Assembly (NCBI GenBank): GCA_000424365.1
Contig: KE384175.1
Location: 1 to 64,000 of the forward strand
Length of the DNA: 64,000 nucleotides
DNA from: Lachnospiraceae bacterium NK4A144
GTDB taxonomy: Bacteria; Bacillota; Clostridia; Lachnospirales; Lachnospiraceae
Direction: 5' to 3'
Below are positions 39,648 to 49,003 of the stretch, piece by piece. Numbering within the stretch: the first letter of the stretch is position 1; every line of letters starts with the position of its first letter. The position numbers and the translations under genes were made by a program. The notes under the pieces are model-generated. The model was not told the DNA's origin and did no database searches. It worked only from the letters and a program-made list of their open reading frames with translations.

Positions 39648-40439
39648 ATGGAAACGAAGATAAAGAAGTATGTAGTTTTAAGTTATCTTGTGTTCTGGTT
39701 TATGGTTTTGGGGATCTGTGGGACGGCAAGTATGGTATTTCACTGTCCGCCCGTTGTGATGCGTATTTTATCAAATGTATGCGCATGGGCACCGACAATC
39801 GTTCTCCTTGTCGGATTTAAGTTTTTCTGCCCGAAAGAGACCGTTAAGGATTTCTATAAAAGAGCTTTTGGAGGAAGAATTTCAGCATTGCCCCTGGTAA
39901 TGGCAGCTTTTATTACGATGTCAGCGACAATGATAACCGTTTTTGCATTATCTCAAATTCAGGGAAGAGAATTTGGTTCATATTGGAGTCTTGGTGCATA
40001 TCCATTTTGGGCATCGCTTTTATATTCTGTTACAAGCGGTCCGACTGGAGAAGAATCCGGGTGGCGCGGCTATTTAAGACCGTATCTAAACGGTAAATAC
40101 AGCTTTTTTAAGGCAACGGTGATACAGGGAGTAATATGGGCATTCTGGCACACGGTACTTTGGCTTGTTGATTCGGATTTTATGGGAATTCAGATGATCC
40201 CATATGTCGTATCTAATGTTGTTGTCATGACGGGACTTTGTTTTATCATGAACTTTTTTATGGAGAAGCATGACAATCTGATCTACGGCATCGTCATACA
40301 TTTTTGCTTTAATTTCTTGTATTGTTTTTTACAAGTGGATATATGGTTCTATGTAATCCTGTCAGCAGTATATGTGATGATAATTGCTATGCTATGTCTG
40401 GCAAGAAAGATGATGGGAAGCAGCGTATTTGACAGGTGA
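39648..40439 (+). CDS. CPBP-family intramembrane metalloprotease
   Basis: A 263-residue membrane protein with about eight helices. The CPBP (Abi/CAAX-protease) motifs are present: motif 1 TGEESGWRGYLRPYL (~133), motif 2 FWHTVLW (~165) and motif 3 IHFCFNFLY (~225). Members cleave membrane substrates such as prenylated peptides or provide bacteriocin self-immunity. The start at 39648 follows GAGGAAGG. Confidence 0.88.
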   Translation: METKIKKYVVLSYLVFWFMVLGICGTASMVFHCPPVVMRILSNVCAWAPTIVLLVGFKFFCPKETVKDFYKRAFGGRISALPLVMAAFITMSATMITVFALSQIQGREFGSYWSLGAYPFWASLLYSVTSGPTGEESGWRGYLRPYLNGKYSFFKATVIQGVIWAFWHTVLWLVDSDFMGIQMIPYVVSNVVVMTGLCFIMNFFMEKHDNLIYGIVIHFCFNFLYCFLQVDIWFYVILSAVYVMIIAMLCLARKMMGSSVFDR

Positions 40440-40565
40440 TTTTTGCTTATTACTTGTAGTTAATATTTTTATTTTTTGGAAGATTGTTCTTCCAAACTAC
40501 AAAGTATCATTTGATGAAAAAAATAAGGATGATAACGGATTATCATATAGGGGAATGAGGTGTTT

Positions 40566-41225
40566 ATGAAAGAACTGGTACTATACATCCACGGCAAGGG
40601 CGGCTGCTCCGGAGAGAGTGATCATTATAGGCCTATGTTTCCTGAATGTGAAGTTGTTGGATTGGATTATCAGACCTTTACACCATGGGAAACTGGGAAG
40701 GAAATACGAGAGGCTGTCAAAAAGCTGGATGCAGAATATGACAGCATTACTCTGATCGCCAACAGCATTGGTGCGTTTTTTAGCATGAATGCCGGAATTG
40801 ATGCGATGATTCGCTGCGCATACTTCATCTCTCCTGTAGTTGATATGGAGCAGTTGATCCTTGATATGATGTCCTTGGCTGGTGTCACAGAGGTGGAATT
40901 GAAAGAGAAAGGCATGATTCCCACTTCATTCGGTGAGGATCTGTCGTGGGAATACCTGTGTTATGTCCGCGAGCATCCTGTTTGTTGGACCGTACCGACA
41001 AGGATTCTGTACGGCAGCCGGGATAATCTGACATCCTATGAGACGGCTTTAGCATTTGCAGAGTCTCATAACGCTGAATTAACAGTGATGGAGGAAGGAG
41101 AGCACTGGTTTCATACAGATGAACAAATGCGATTTCTGGATAACTGGATCACAAAAGGAAGGAGTCAGAGATGGAAAGCTGTCCGCTGCGAAGGCGACAT
41201 TTGGCGCAGAGCCGAAGGATTATGA
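40566..41225 (+). CDS. Alpha/beta hydrolase, C-terminus altered
   Basis: A 219-residue hydrolase: LYIHGKGGCSGE near the N-terminus, the nucleophile elbow NSIGAF (~67), TRILYGSRDNLTSYE with the acid residue, and HWFHTDEQ with the catalytic His (~180). After FLDNWI the frame continues for ~25 residues that are an out-of-frame reading of a truncated yjdF gene, so the natural C-terminus has probably been lost by deletion. The substrate is unknown. Confidence 0.8.
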   Translation: MKELVLYIHGKGGCSGESDHYRPMFPECEVVGLDYQTFTPWETGKEIREAVKKLDAEYDSITLIANSIGAFFSMNAGIDAMIRCAYFISPVVDMEQLILDMMSLAGVTEVELKEKGMIPTSFGEDLSWEYLCYVREHPVCWTVPTRILYGSRDNLTSYETALAFAESHNAELTVMEEGEHWFHTDEQMRFLDNWITKGRSQRWKAVRCEGDIWRRAEGL

Positions 41226-41415
41226 GGTTTTGGAGTTTATCAACAGGAATTATTATAACCTGCAGTTCAGCCCTGAAATTGAAACAGTTGTTAAGGATAC
41301 CAGAAAAAATCCAAAGAGGGCACAGCGTGATGCAAAAAAACAGACTTTGGAAACCGGGATAGGAACTAAATCACAGCAGGCACTCAAAGTAAAGCAGGAA
41401 CAGAATAAGCAGTAA
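41155..41415 (+). pseudogene. yjdF: YjdF (DUF2992) gene lacking its 5' end
   Basis: The frame DGKLSAAKATFGAEPKDYEVLEFINRNYYNLQFSPEIETVVKDTRKNPKRAQRDAKKQ...GTKSQQALK is the typical C-terminal three quarters of YjdF. The usual start (KLTVFF...FWVGVFE) is missing, replaced by the end of the hydrolase gene. No ribosome site fits this frame. The family is often controlled by an azaaromatic-sensing riboswitch, which is also gone. Confidence 0.7.
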
Positions 41416-41486
41416 CGAAATGGCATCCACCATAAAGGTAGATCCTCTGCTTATTAAAAGTAGTTTCTTATCCATTCTGATTCACC

Positions 41487-44400
41487 TCATCCAAGTATAC
41501 TGATTATCTGATCCCAATCTGCATTTCTGATCGCACTCTTTAGGTCCTCAAATCTCTCTTTTTCATCATCCGGCATTTTGTATTTTTCTATAGAATCAAG
41601 CACCATGAGAATACTGTCATAGTCAAACATCTGGGCAATTTCCTTCATGGCAGTGTAGGCCTCCTTTAGCTTGTTGGGAGTGATTACTTCCTTTTTGGAA
41701 TCGTCTTCAGCCTTTTCAAATATCTTTGCCAAAAGAGCTGTCGCTTCCCTGTACATTACAAGAAGCTTATCGGTACTTTTCTTAATGAAGCTTAAATCGC
41801 CTTCATTTCCAGCTTTTTCAAGGCTTTCTGCAAGATTTCCAAGCTCCATAAGACCTACAATTCTGGAAGAACTCTTAAGTGCATGAACCTTGGTTGTATA
41901 ATTGCCGAAACTCTCAGAATCATAGTAATCCTTTATCTGCCTTGAATTATCCTGATATGAATCATAGTAGGATCGCAGGGCATCCATTAGTCCCTGAGAC
42001 GATCCGCAATTTGCTATTGCCTTTTTTATATCAAAGAGAGAAGAGTGTCTGATAATCTCCGGTATGATTTCTAAACTGTCATTTCCAACATCATCCTGCT
42101 CAGATATTGTGGCCTTTTTTACCTTGTCCGCCGGAAGAAACTTGCAAATAATACCCTCAAGGATATCTGTTTGGATTGGCTTAGACAGATAATCTGTAAA
42201 GCCTGCATTTATATAGATGTCCCTTGATCCCGATACTGCATTGGCAGTAAGGGCAATTATCGGAAGGTCTCCATCGATGGTCTTATCCTTCTTAATCTCT
42301 GAAAGAGTCTCTATACCGTCCTTTCCCGGCATTCTGTGATCAAGGAAGACCATGTCATATTTCTTTTGCCTCATCATCATAAGACATTCATCACCGCTTT
42401 GAGCTGTATCGATCTTAACGAGAGTTTTTTTAAGTAGGTTCTTAATAACAGTGAGATTTATCTCAGTGTCGTCAACTACCAGAATCTCAGCATCAGGCGC
42501 TGTAAAGCTCTCCTTATATTCTTTTCTGACGGATATGGATCTCTTGAGGGCGGTATCGTAGTCTCCAAGCGGTTCTGCGTCAATTATCTTCTGGGTAATA
42601 TCAAAGTAAAAATCAGACCCTTCGCCGTAAACGCTGTCTACTTTAAGTTCACTTCCCATCATCTTAAGAAGGTGCTGAGTTATGGACATGCCAAGTCCTG
42701 TTCCTTCAATCGACCTGTTTCTCTTTTCCTCAATTCTCTCAAAAGCTGAAAAGAGCTTAGGAAGATCCTCTTCTTTGATGCCTATTCCAGTGTCTTTAAC
42801 AGAATAGCGCAAAATGATATCATCACCATCTATTCTTGTTATATCAACAGATAGGGTTATGCTGCCTTTTTCCGTGTATTTAACTGCGTTGGTGAGAATG
42901 TTTGTTGCTACCTGCTTGAGCCTTATTTCATCCCCATATAAAAGGTGCGGAATCTTAGAATCCACCTTTACTACAAGCTCCAGGTTTTTATCATCAGCCC
43001 GTTTCTTGATCATGTTGACAAGATCATTAAGAATAGACGCCACATCATATTCAACCGGAACAATCTCCATCTTTCCGGCTTCAATCTTGGAAAAATCAAG
43101 GATATCGTTAATAATGCCCAGTAGAGAATTGCCGGCGCTTCTGATGGCTTCGGCATATTCTAAAATACTATTCTCTGTACTTTCCCTAAGGATCATTTCA
43201 TCCATTCCCAGCACTGCATTTATCGGTGTTCTGATTTCGTGGGACATATTGGATAAAAAAGCGCTCTTTGCTTCATTGGCAGCCTGGGCATCCTCAGCTG
43301 CCTCAACGAGCTCGCCTGTCACGGCTTTTAAGAAGTGCGAGAGTCTCTCGGAAAGAGGGATGAAATCATTATGATGATGAGTAACAGTCTGCTTTATTAA
43401 TATGTGGGACTTTTCTGTTCCCAGTCCTTCTCTCATTCCTGTGGCAACAAGCGCACTGTTCAATATGCCGCCCTGTCCTTTGTATCTGTAAATTTCACCC
43501 ATGCCAAGAATGGGAAGAGGCTCCTCGTCTCTTCCTTCACTATAAAAATCAAACTCCAGATGATAATCGCTCTGAAGAAAAATAATTCGGTTGCCACAAA
43601 TAACTAAAGAGAGTGATTCAGGGCCAAAACCAGCCATTCGCATGGCAGCATTTTTTGTCCCATTTAAAATGTCATCATACTCTCCATAGGAAAACCTTAC
43701 CTTCTCACCGGGCAGTATATCTCCTTCAAGGTAAACCTCTCCATTTTCGCCAAAACCTGATGGAGTCCTTCCAATGAACACACCGTTTCTTTTGACAATA
43801 ATGGGGAATTCACAGATATTATGGACAAACATTTTGTCCGGCTTAACTCCAAGATATTTTTCATAAATATCTGTAGATTTCATGTCGTCTATTGTAAATA
43901 CAGTAGTTCTGCCTTCATTGGTTATATCGCAGGCGCATACGTCCATCTCTTTGCCAACAGGCTCCCAGCCAAAGAGATAATCACAATAAACATACAAATC
44001 TTTACCTGAGTAGACTATTACCGAAACTCCCGGCCCCACATTCCCCTGACCTATAACTACGGTGTCATTATTAGTTCCTACAAAATCGTTTATATTTTCA
44101 ACTGAGTTGGCATTGGCGATTGCCCCATATATTGGGACATCCTCAAGACCTTTAGAGAGCTCATCAATAAATAATGATGCAGAAGCTTTTATCCAGGCAA
44201 AATAAATCTCGACTGCCTTTACATTTGGAATCTGTAAAATATTCTCTCTAAGCTTTCTGGAATAAAATAAGACATCGTCAATCAGAGTATCCGAATTTCT
44301 GTCAAAGCCTTTGTAAAAAGAGGTAATATTTGCCTCCCTAACAAATGTAAAGCTGATGATAATAAGACTTTCAACCTGATAAAAGGGCAGAATGCCTCCT

Positions 44401-44603
44401 GCAGACATTCCTATGGTTTCCAAATTACTAAAACTGGTATTAAGTATTCTTTGAAGCTCGGCTACATCTTCTTCCGGATTATTGGCAAACATGATTTCAG
44501 CCACAACTTTTTTATATTCGATGTCAGAAGTTGCTTTTACAAACCCCGTGAGCTCTTTCTTGAATTCCTCCAAGTTCTTTACAATCAGCTTTTTTTGAAC
44601 CAT
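41487..44603 (-). CDS. FIST-domain hybrid histidine kinase with receiver and HPt
   Basis: A ~1038-residue soluble phosphorelay kinase. The FIST sensor domains (~30-400) are recognisable from TSFSNLETIGMSAGGILPFYQVES and FGWEPVGKEMDV. HisKA has His ~455 (SHEIRTPINAVLG), the ATPase domain has ETGLGM-type G-boxes and N-box VATNILTNAVKYT, the receiver has Asp ~753 (MVFLDHRMPGKDG), and HPt has His ~906 (KVHALKSSSRIVG). A ~60-residue end (FDYDSILMVLDSIEKYKMP) also ends the kinase at 46107. FIST domains bind small ligands such as amino acids. Start ATG 44603 is favoured over GTG 44615, which abuts the ribosome site. Confidence 0.9.
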   Translation of the reverse strand: MVQKKLIVKNLEEFKKELTGFVKATSDIEYKKVVAEIMFANNPEEDVAELQRILNTSFSNLETIGMSAGGILPFYQVESLIIISFTFVREANITSFYKGFDRNSDTLIDDVLFYSRKLRENILQIPNVKAVEIYFAWIKASASLFIDELSKGLEDVPIYGAIANANSVENINDFVGTNNDTVVIGQGNVGPGVSVIVYSGKDLYVYCDYLFGWEPVGKEMDVCACDITNEGRTTVFTIDDMKSTDIYEKYLGVKPDKMFVHNICEFPIIVKRNGVFIGRTPSGFGENGEVYLEGDILPGEKVRFSYGEYDDILNGTKNAAMRMAGFGPESLSLVICGNRIIFLQSDYHLEFDFYSEGRDEEPLPILGMGEIYRYKGQGGILNSALVATGMREGLGTEKSHILIKQTVTHHHNDFIPLSERLSHFLKAVTGELVEAAEDAQAANEAKSAFLSNMSHEIRTPINAVLGMDEMILRESTENSILEYAEAIRSAGNSLLGIINDILDFSKIEAGKMEIVPVEYDVASILNDLVNMIKKRADDKNLELVVKVDSKIPHLLYGDEIRLKQVATNILTNAVKYTEKGSITLSVDITRIDGDDIILRYSVKDTGIGIKEEDLPKLFSAFERIEEKRNRSIEGTGLGMSITQHLLKMMGSELKVDSVYGEGSDFYFDITQKIIDAEPLGDYDTALKRSISVRKEYKESFTAPDAEILVVDDTEINLTVIKNLLKKTLVKIDTAQSGDECLMMMRQKKYDMVFLDHRMPGKDGIETLSEIKKDKTIDGDLPIIALTANAVSGSRDIYINAGFTDYLSKPIQTDILEGIICKFLPADKVKKATISEQDDVGNDSLEIIPEIIRHSSLFDIKKAIANCGSSQGLMDALRSYYDSYQDNSRQIKDYYDSESFGNYTTKVHALKSSSRIVGLMELGNLAESLEKAGNEGDLSFIKKSTDKLLVMYREATALLAKIFEKAEDDSKKEVITPNKLKEAYTAMKEIAQMFDYDSILMVLDSIEKYKMPDDEKERFEDLKSAIRNADWDQIISILG

Positions 44604-44615
44604 AGACCACTTCAC

Positions 44616-44993
44616 CCTTTATTTTTCAAAAAAACACAGTGTTGATATATCATATCGTATAACTGATAAGTGTTCATGACTCATTATAACATTATAAGGT
44701 AGTTCCTGCCGACCGTTTTATTCTGATACAAAGTCGTGCCAAAAATGAAATTTTAAAACGCTTATTGCTTTCGAGGGTTTTGTAATCTAAACTATGCATA
44801 TAAAGTCTCTTTTTTGTTAAATGTTTGGATTCGACACCTAAATTTTAACAGAATTGAGACTTTTTAAATACCCTCAATATTTTCACCTGCTGGGTGAAAT
44901 TAATATGAGTTCTCAAGGCAGTAACTATGCGGATAATCCGAAAGAACGTGAATTATTCAGGTTTAGATAAGTAGTTGAAGGGAAAACTATCAC
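44616..44993. other. Divergent intergenic region
   Basis: About 380 bp without a gene. TTTCACC and GGGTGAAA (~44881-44899) form a hairpin that overlaps the likely promoter of the MGMT-type gene. A GACAC-containing AT-rich tract precedes it. No ribosome-site-backed frame is present. Confidence 0.4.
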
Positions 44994-45626
44994 ATGAAAA
45001 CACGAAATGAAGCCTTGGAATACGGATTGTCTTTTGCGGATACATATCAGGATGCGCCTTTTCATGATCCGAATTGGCAATTGGTTAGATATAAATTAAA
45101 TAATAAAGCATTTCTTTGGACGTATGAAAGAGATGGATATATCAATCTTAATGTAAAAGTTGATCCGGATAAGGCTTTCTTTTGGCGTAGAATTCATAAG
45201 TCGGTTATCCCAGGATATCATCAAAATAAGGATCACTGGAATACGATCATTCTTGATGGCAGCATTCCTGATGAGGATATCCGGCTTATGATCGAAGAGA
45301 GCTATGATCTGATAAGTGATTGTCCTTCAAAGAGGATATATGAAGCGGTAAAAAAGATTCCTTATGGTCATGTTGCTACTTATGCGCAGGTCGCAGAGAT
45401 CGCAGGTGACAGAAAGATGGCTCGTGCCGTTGGAAATGCGCTTCACAAAAATCCCGATCCTGACAATATCCCCTGTTTTCGCGTAGTGAATTCTAAGGGA
45501 GAACTGGCAGGAGAGTTTGCTTTCGGTGGCGCGGGAGCGCAGGCAAAACTGCTGGAAGCAGAAGGCATAGTTGTCAAAGACGGAAAAGTTGACCTGAGTC
45601 TATATCAGTGGATGACAAAAAAATGA
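44994..45626 (+). CDS. MmcQ/YjbR-MGMT fusion, alkyltransferase-like protein
   Basis: A 210-residue two-domain protein. The N-terminal MmcQ/YjbR-like domain (~1-105: FADTYQDAPFHDPNWQLVRY...WNTIILDG) is a small DNA-binding-like fold. The C-terminal MGMT domain (~115-195) reads YEAVKKIPYGHVATYAQVAEIAGDRKMARAVGNAL and IPCFRVVNSKGELAGEFAFGG. The active motif is PCFRVV, where MGMT has PCHRVV: the acceptor Cys is kept but the activating His is Phe. It may bind alkylated DNA rather than repair it efficiently. Confidence 0.82.
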   Translation: MKTRNEALEYGLSFADTYQDAPFHDPNWQLVRYKLNNKAFLWTYERDGYINLNVKVDPDKAFFWRRIHKSVIPGYHQNKDHWNTIILDGSIPDEDIRLMIEESYDLISDCPSKRIYEAVKKIPYGHVATYAQVAEIAGDRKMARAVGNALHKNPDPDNIPCFRVVNSKGELAGEFAFGGAGAQAKLLEAEGIVVKDGKVDLSLYQWMTKK

Positions 45627-46080
45627 CAGTCCTTTTACGGGTGGAGCAGATGATTATCTGAAAAAACTTGTACATAAGATCATTCCTGCAATAAAAGATG
45701 AGCTAAAGTATGAACCGAAAGGAATCGTGATCGCAGGATATTCTCTGGCAGGATTATTTGCTATTTACAGTTTGTATAAGACGGATGTCTTCAGTGCGGC
45801 AGTAAGCGCATCGGGATCTATGTGGTTTTCAAATTTTAATGAATATACAGAAAAAAATGAATTATGCAAAAAGCCCGTAAAAGTGTATTTTTCCCTTGGA
45901 GATAAAGAGGAAAAAACCAAAAATTTGCTTTTAGCAAAGGTTGAGAAGAATACATCCGATATATTTAATAGGTTCTGCAATTTGGGCATAGATACGGTAT
46001 TTGAAATGAATCCCGGAAATCATTTCAAAGATGACGAAGTGCGTCTTGCCAAAGGTATCGCATGGATACTAAGCTACTGA
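45625..46080 (+). pseudogene. Esterase-like hydrolase gene lacking its 5' end
   Basis: Directly after the MGMT stop, the frame DSPFTGGADDYLKKLVHKIIPAIKDELKYEPKGIVIAGYSLAGLFAIYSLYK...ASGSMWFSNF...VYFSLGDKEEKTKN continues to 46080. This is the C-terminal two thirds of a putative alpha/beta esterase with its nucleophile elbow GYSLAG. The N-terminal third and a start are missing, indicating a deletion that joined the two genes. Translation from GTG 45727 would lack the oxyanion region. Confidence 0.65.
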
Positions 46081-46106
46081 AAAACTGTTAACCCGGAGGT
46101 GAAGGT

Positions 46107-48923
46107 GTGAAGAAAACAGTGATCATAATTATCGACCTTGTAATAATGATGTTGATACTATTCTTCATAATTCAGTATACCAATGCAAAAATGCGCGAAA
46201 GCAATGAGAACGTTACTGCGGCTTTCGAGAAAATGACTGTCACTGCAGAGCAGATCATCACGAATTACCTTGAGGATGAGCAGCATCTTTGTGATATCTG
46301 GGCCAATTTTATCAATCGTTCCGCTGAAGCAGGATCGCCCATGACTGCAGAGGAAGCAATCTCTTTTATCAGAAAGGCAAAAATCTCTCCAAGTATCTAT
46401 GGACATCTGATATTCCCTGAAGAATCATCTAAAAGCGGCATATCTACTCACTCAAGTTCGAAGGACCCGGATGATTATTCGGTTTCATATCGAAATATAA
46501 ATCTTTTTGAAAATCTTGATAATATCAGCAGAGAAGACGGAGTTGTCAGCCTGACAAGGGCATATACGAATCCTCAGAATGGGGTGCAGTCAATTGCGTT
46601 TATGAATTTCGTAACTATACGGGATGATACAACCGGAGAACTTAAAGAAGAGCTTCTGATGCGTGTGGAACCGGTAAGTGTGCTTGAGGATAAGCTTGTT
46701 TTTTTGAGAGGAGAATATGACAATGTGGAGATCGCGCTCATTAACAAGAATGGAGAATATCTGGTTCACGGTAAATCGCTGAATAATTCCAATTTTTTTG
46801 AATATTATAAATCTTATAACGATGCAGAAATTGCAGATTATAACAAAATGACAGACAAAGTCACGTCTGAAACAGGAACTATGACGATGATCAACTCAAA
46901 AGGAGAGGAATGTGTAATAGCATATACTCCTTTGAAATCAATGGATACGTGGTTCCTTCTGGCATATATACCGACAGTAGAACTTGAGTCGACCAATACG
47001 GTAGTGGACTGGATGCTGCTCGGAATGGTGACCTTGGGATTGATGCTGCTTCTTGTATTCAATTATCTGGTACTTATGGTATATAACAGGAAGCTGGCAG
47101 AAGCCGCAGTGGTGGCAAATCAGGCAAATGAGGCAAAATCACATTTCCTGTCAATAATGTCCCATGACATTCGTACGCCTATGAACGCAATTCTCGGTCT
47201 TAATGAAATGGTACTTCGGAACAGTCAGGATGAAGAAATCGTGGCATATTCCGAAAGCATCAGGACAGCGGGAAAGACTCTTCAGGGATTGATAAATGAC
47301 ATTCTGGATTTCTCAAAAATAGAAGCCGGAAAAATGGATATTATCAATGTAGACTACAGTTTTGTATCTATGCTCAATGACCTGGTAAATATGGTTCAGG
47401 GAAAAGCAAAGGACAAGGGACTTGTATTTAATCTTGATGTTGATAAGAATATCCCGTCTATATTGAATGGAGACGAGATCCGTATCAAACAGGTCATAAC
47501 CAATATCCTTTCAAATGCTGTTAAATACACAAAAGAAGGATCAATTACTTTCAAGGTTGGGTTTGAAAAAGAAAATTATGAATTCATCAGTCTCTCTATA
47601 AGCATCAGTGATACAGGTGTGGGTATCAAACCCGAAGATATGAAGCGGCTGTTTCAGGCTTTTGAACGTATCGAAGAAAATAAAAATAGGAACATAGAAG
47701 GAACCGGACTTGGAATGAGCATCGCACAGAGCTTTCTTAGAATGATGGGAAGTCATATAGAGGTGGAAAGCGAATATGGAAAAGGTTCGACTTTTTCCTT
47801 CAAGCTTAAGCAGGGGGTAAAGGACTGGAATCCAATAGGCGAATATGAAGAGAGTTTCAAACGTTCTATTTCTGAAAGAATGAAATATCATGAGAGCTTT
47901 ACTGCACCTGAGGCAAGACTTCTGGTGGTTGATGATACTCCGGTGAATCTTTCTGTATTCGAAAGTCTTTTAGAACGTACTATGATTCAGATAGATACGG
48001 CGATAAGCGGAGATGAAGGCATAGCATTGTACAAAAAAAGGCACTATGATGTTGTTTTTCTCGATCATATGATGCCTGATAAGGATGGTATCGAGACTCT
48101 TAAAGAGATGAAGATGATCACCGATACAACGAATACGGGAACGCCTATAGTATGTCTTACTGCCAATGCTATTTCGGGCATGCGTGAAATGTATATAGGA
48201 GCAGGTTTTGATGATTATATGACTAAGCCTATCGATCCGGAACGGCTTGAGGCTATGATACTTTCTTATCTTCCAAAAGAGAAGGTTGCATCGTCCTTGG
48301 ACGATGATGAGGATGATGATACAAGCATTCCGAAATTTATATGGGATATTGAGGCGATCAATGTAAATGAAGGCATAATACACTGCGGAAGCCATAAAGC
48401 CTATATGACAACGCTTAAAACATATCTCGATTCTGCCGCAAAGAATGTTGAAGAAATAGAAAAATACTGGGGAGAAAGAGATATAAAAAATACAACGGTC
48501 AAAGTTCATGCGTTAAAAAGTACTTCCCGTGTGATCGGAGCAAATGAACTTGGTGATCTTGCTGCACATCTTGAAAATGCAGGGGGATCAGGTGACGCAG
48601 GTACTCTTGAAAGGGAGCTCATAACCCTTTTAACACAGTATAAGGAATTGGTCAGAAAACTAGAGCCTTTACGTGACATAAAGGGGGATGCAGTTGAGGA
48701 TAATAGACCGGTCATTTCTGAAAAGGATATGGAAGCGGCGTATAATGATCTTACAGAAGCCTGCTCATCGTTTGATTATGACAGTGTGGTAAGTATAGTT
48801 GAATCTCTAAAAGAATACAGATTTCCGGAGGGGGAGGAAGTTCGCTTTGAAGCCTTAAAAAATGCTGTTGATAATTTTGATTATGACCTGATACCGGAGA
48901 TACTAACAGGTGCAGAAAGATAA
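46107..48923 (+). CDS. Membrane hybrid histidine kinase with Cache-like sensor
   Basis: A 938-residue phosphorelay kinase. Membrane helices at ~5-25 and ~298-322 bracket a ~270-residue extracellular Cache-like domain (YTPLKSMDTWFLLAYIP ends it). Then come HisKA (His ~353, SHDIRTPMNAILG), ATPase (ITNILSNAVKYT; DTGVGI; GTGLGM), receiver (Asp ~652, VVFLDHMMPDKDG), HPt (His ~801, KVHALKSTSRVIG) and a C-terminal ~60-residue segment shared with the FIST kinase. The start is GTG 46107 behind CGGAGG. An HD-GYP response regulator follows 80 bp later. Confidence 0.92.
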   Translation: MKKTVIIIIDLVIMMLILFFIIQYTNAKMRESNENVTAAFEKMTVTAEQIITNYLEDEQHLCDIWANFINRSAEAGSPMTAEEAISFIRKAKISPSIYGHLIFPEESSKSGISTHSSSKDPDDYSVSYRNINLFENLDNISREDGVVSLTRAYTNPQNGVQSIAFMNFVTIRDDTTGELKEELLMRVEPVSVLEDKLVFLRGEYDNVEIALINKNGEYLVHGKSLNNSNFFEYYKSYNDAEIADYNKMTDKVTSETGTMTMINSKGEECVIAYTPLKSMDTWFLLAYIPTVELESTNTVVDWMLLGMVTLGLMLLLVFNYLVLMVYNRKLAEAAVVANQANEAKSHFLSIMSHDIRTPMNAILGLNEMVLRNSQDEEIVAYSESIRTAGKTLQGLINDILDFSKIEAGKMDIINVDYSFVSMLNDLVNMVQGKAKDKGLVFNLDVDKNIPSILNGDEIRIKQVITNILSNAVKYTKEGSITFKVGFEKENYEFISLSISISDTGVGIKPEDMKRLFQAFERIEENKNRNIEGTGLGMSIAQSFLRMMGSHIEVESEYGKGSTFSFKLKQGVKDWNPIGEYEESFKRSISERMKYHESFTAPEARLLVVDDTPVNLSVFESLLERTMIQIDTAISGDEGIALYKKRHYDVVFLDHMMPDKDGIETLKEMKMITDTTNTGTPIVCLTANAISGMREMYIGAGFDDYMTKPIDPERLEAMILSYLPKEKVASSLDDDEDDDTSIPKFIWDIEAINVNEGIIHCGSHKAYMTTLKTYLDSAAKNVEEIEKYWGERDIKNTTVKVHALKSTSRVIGANELGDLAAHLENAGGSGDAGTLERELITLLTQYKELVRKLEPLRDIKGDAVEDNRPVISEKDMEAAYNDLTEACSSFDYDSVVSIVESLKEYRFPEGEEVRFEALKNAVDNFDYDLIPEILTGAER

Positions 48924-49003
48924 AAGTTTCTTCAGACACAGATGAGGCGGTAAAAACCTACGGCAGTTTGTGGGATGAGTAATTTCCGCAGAAAGGATGC
49001 TTA

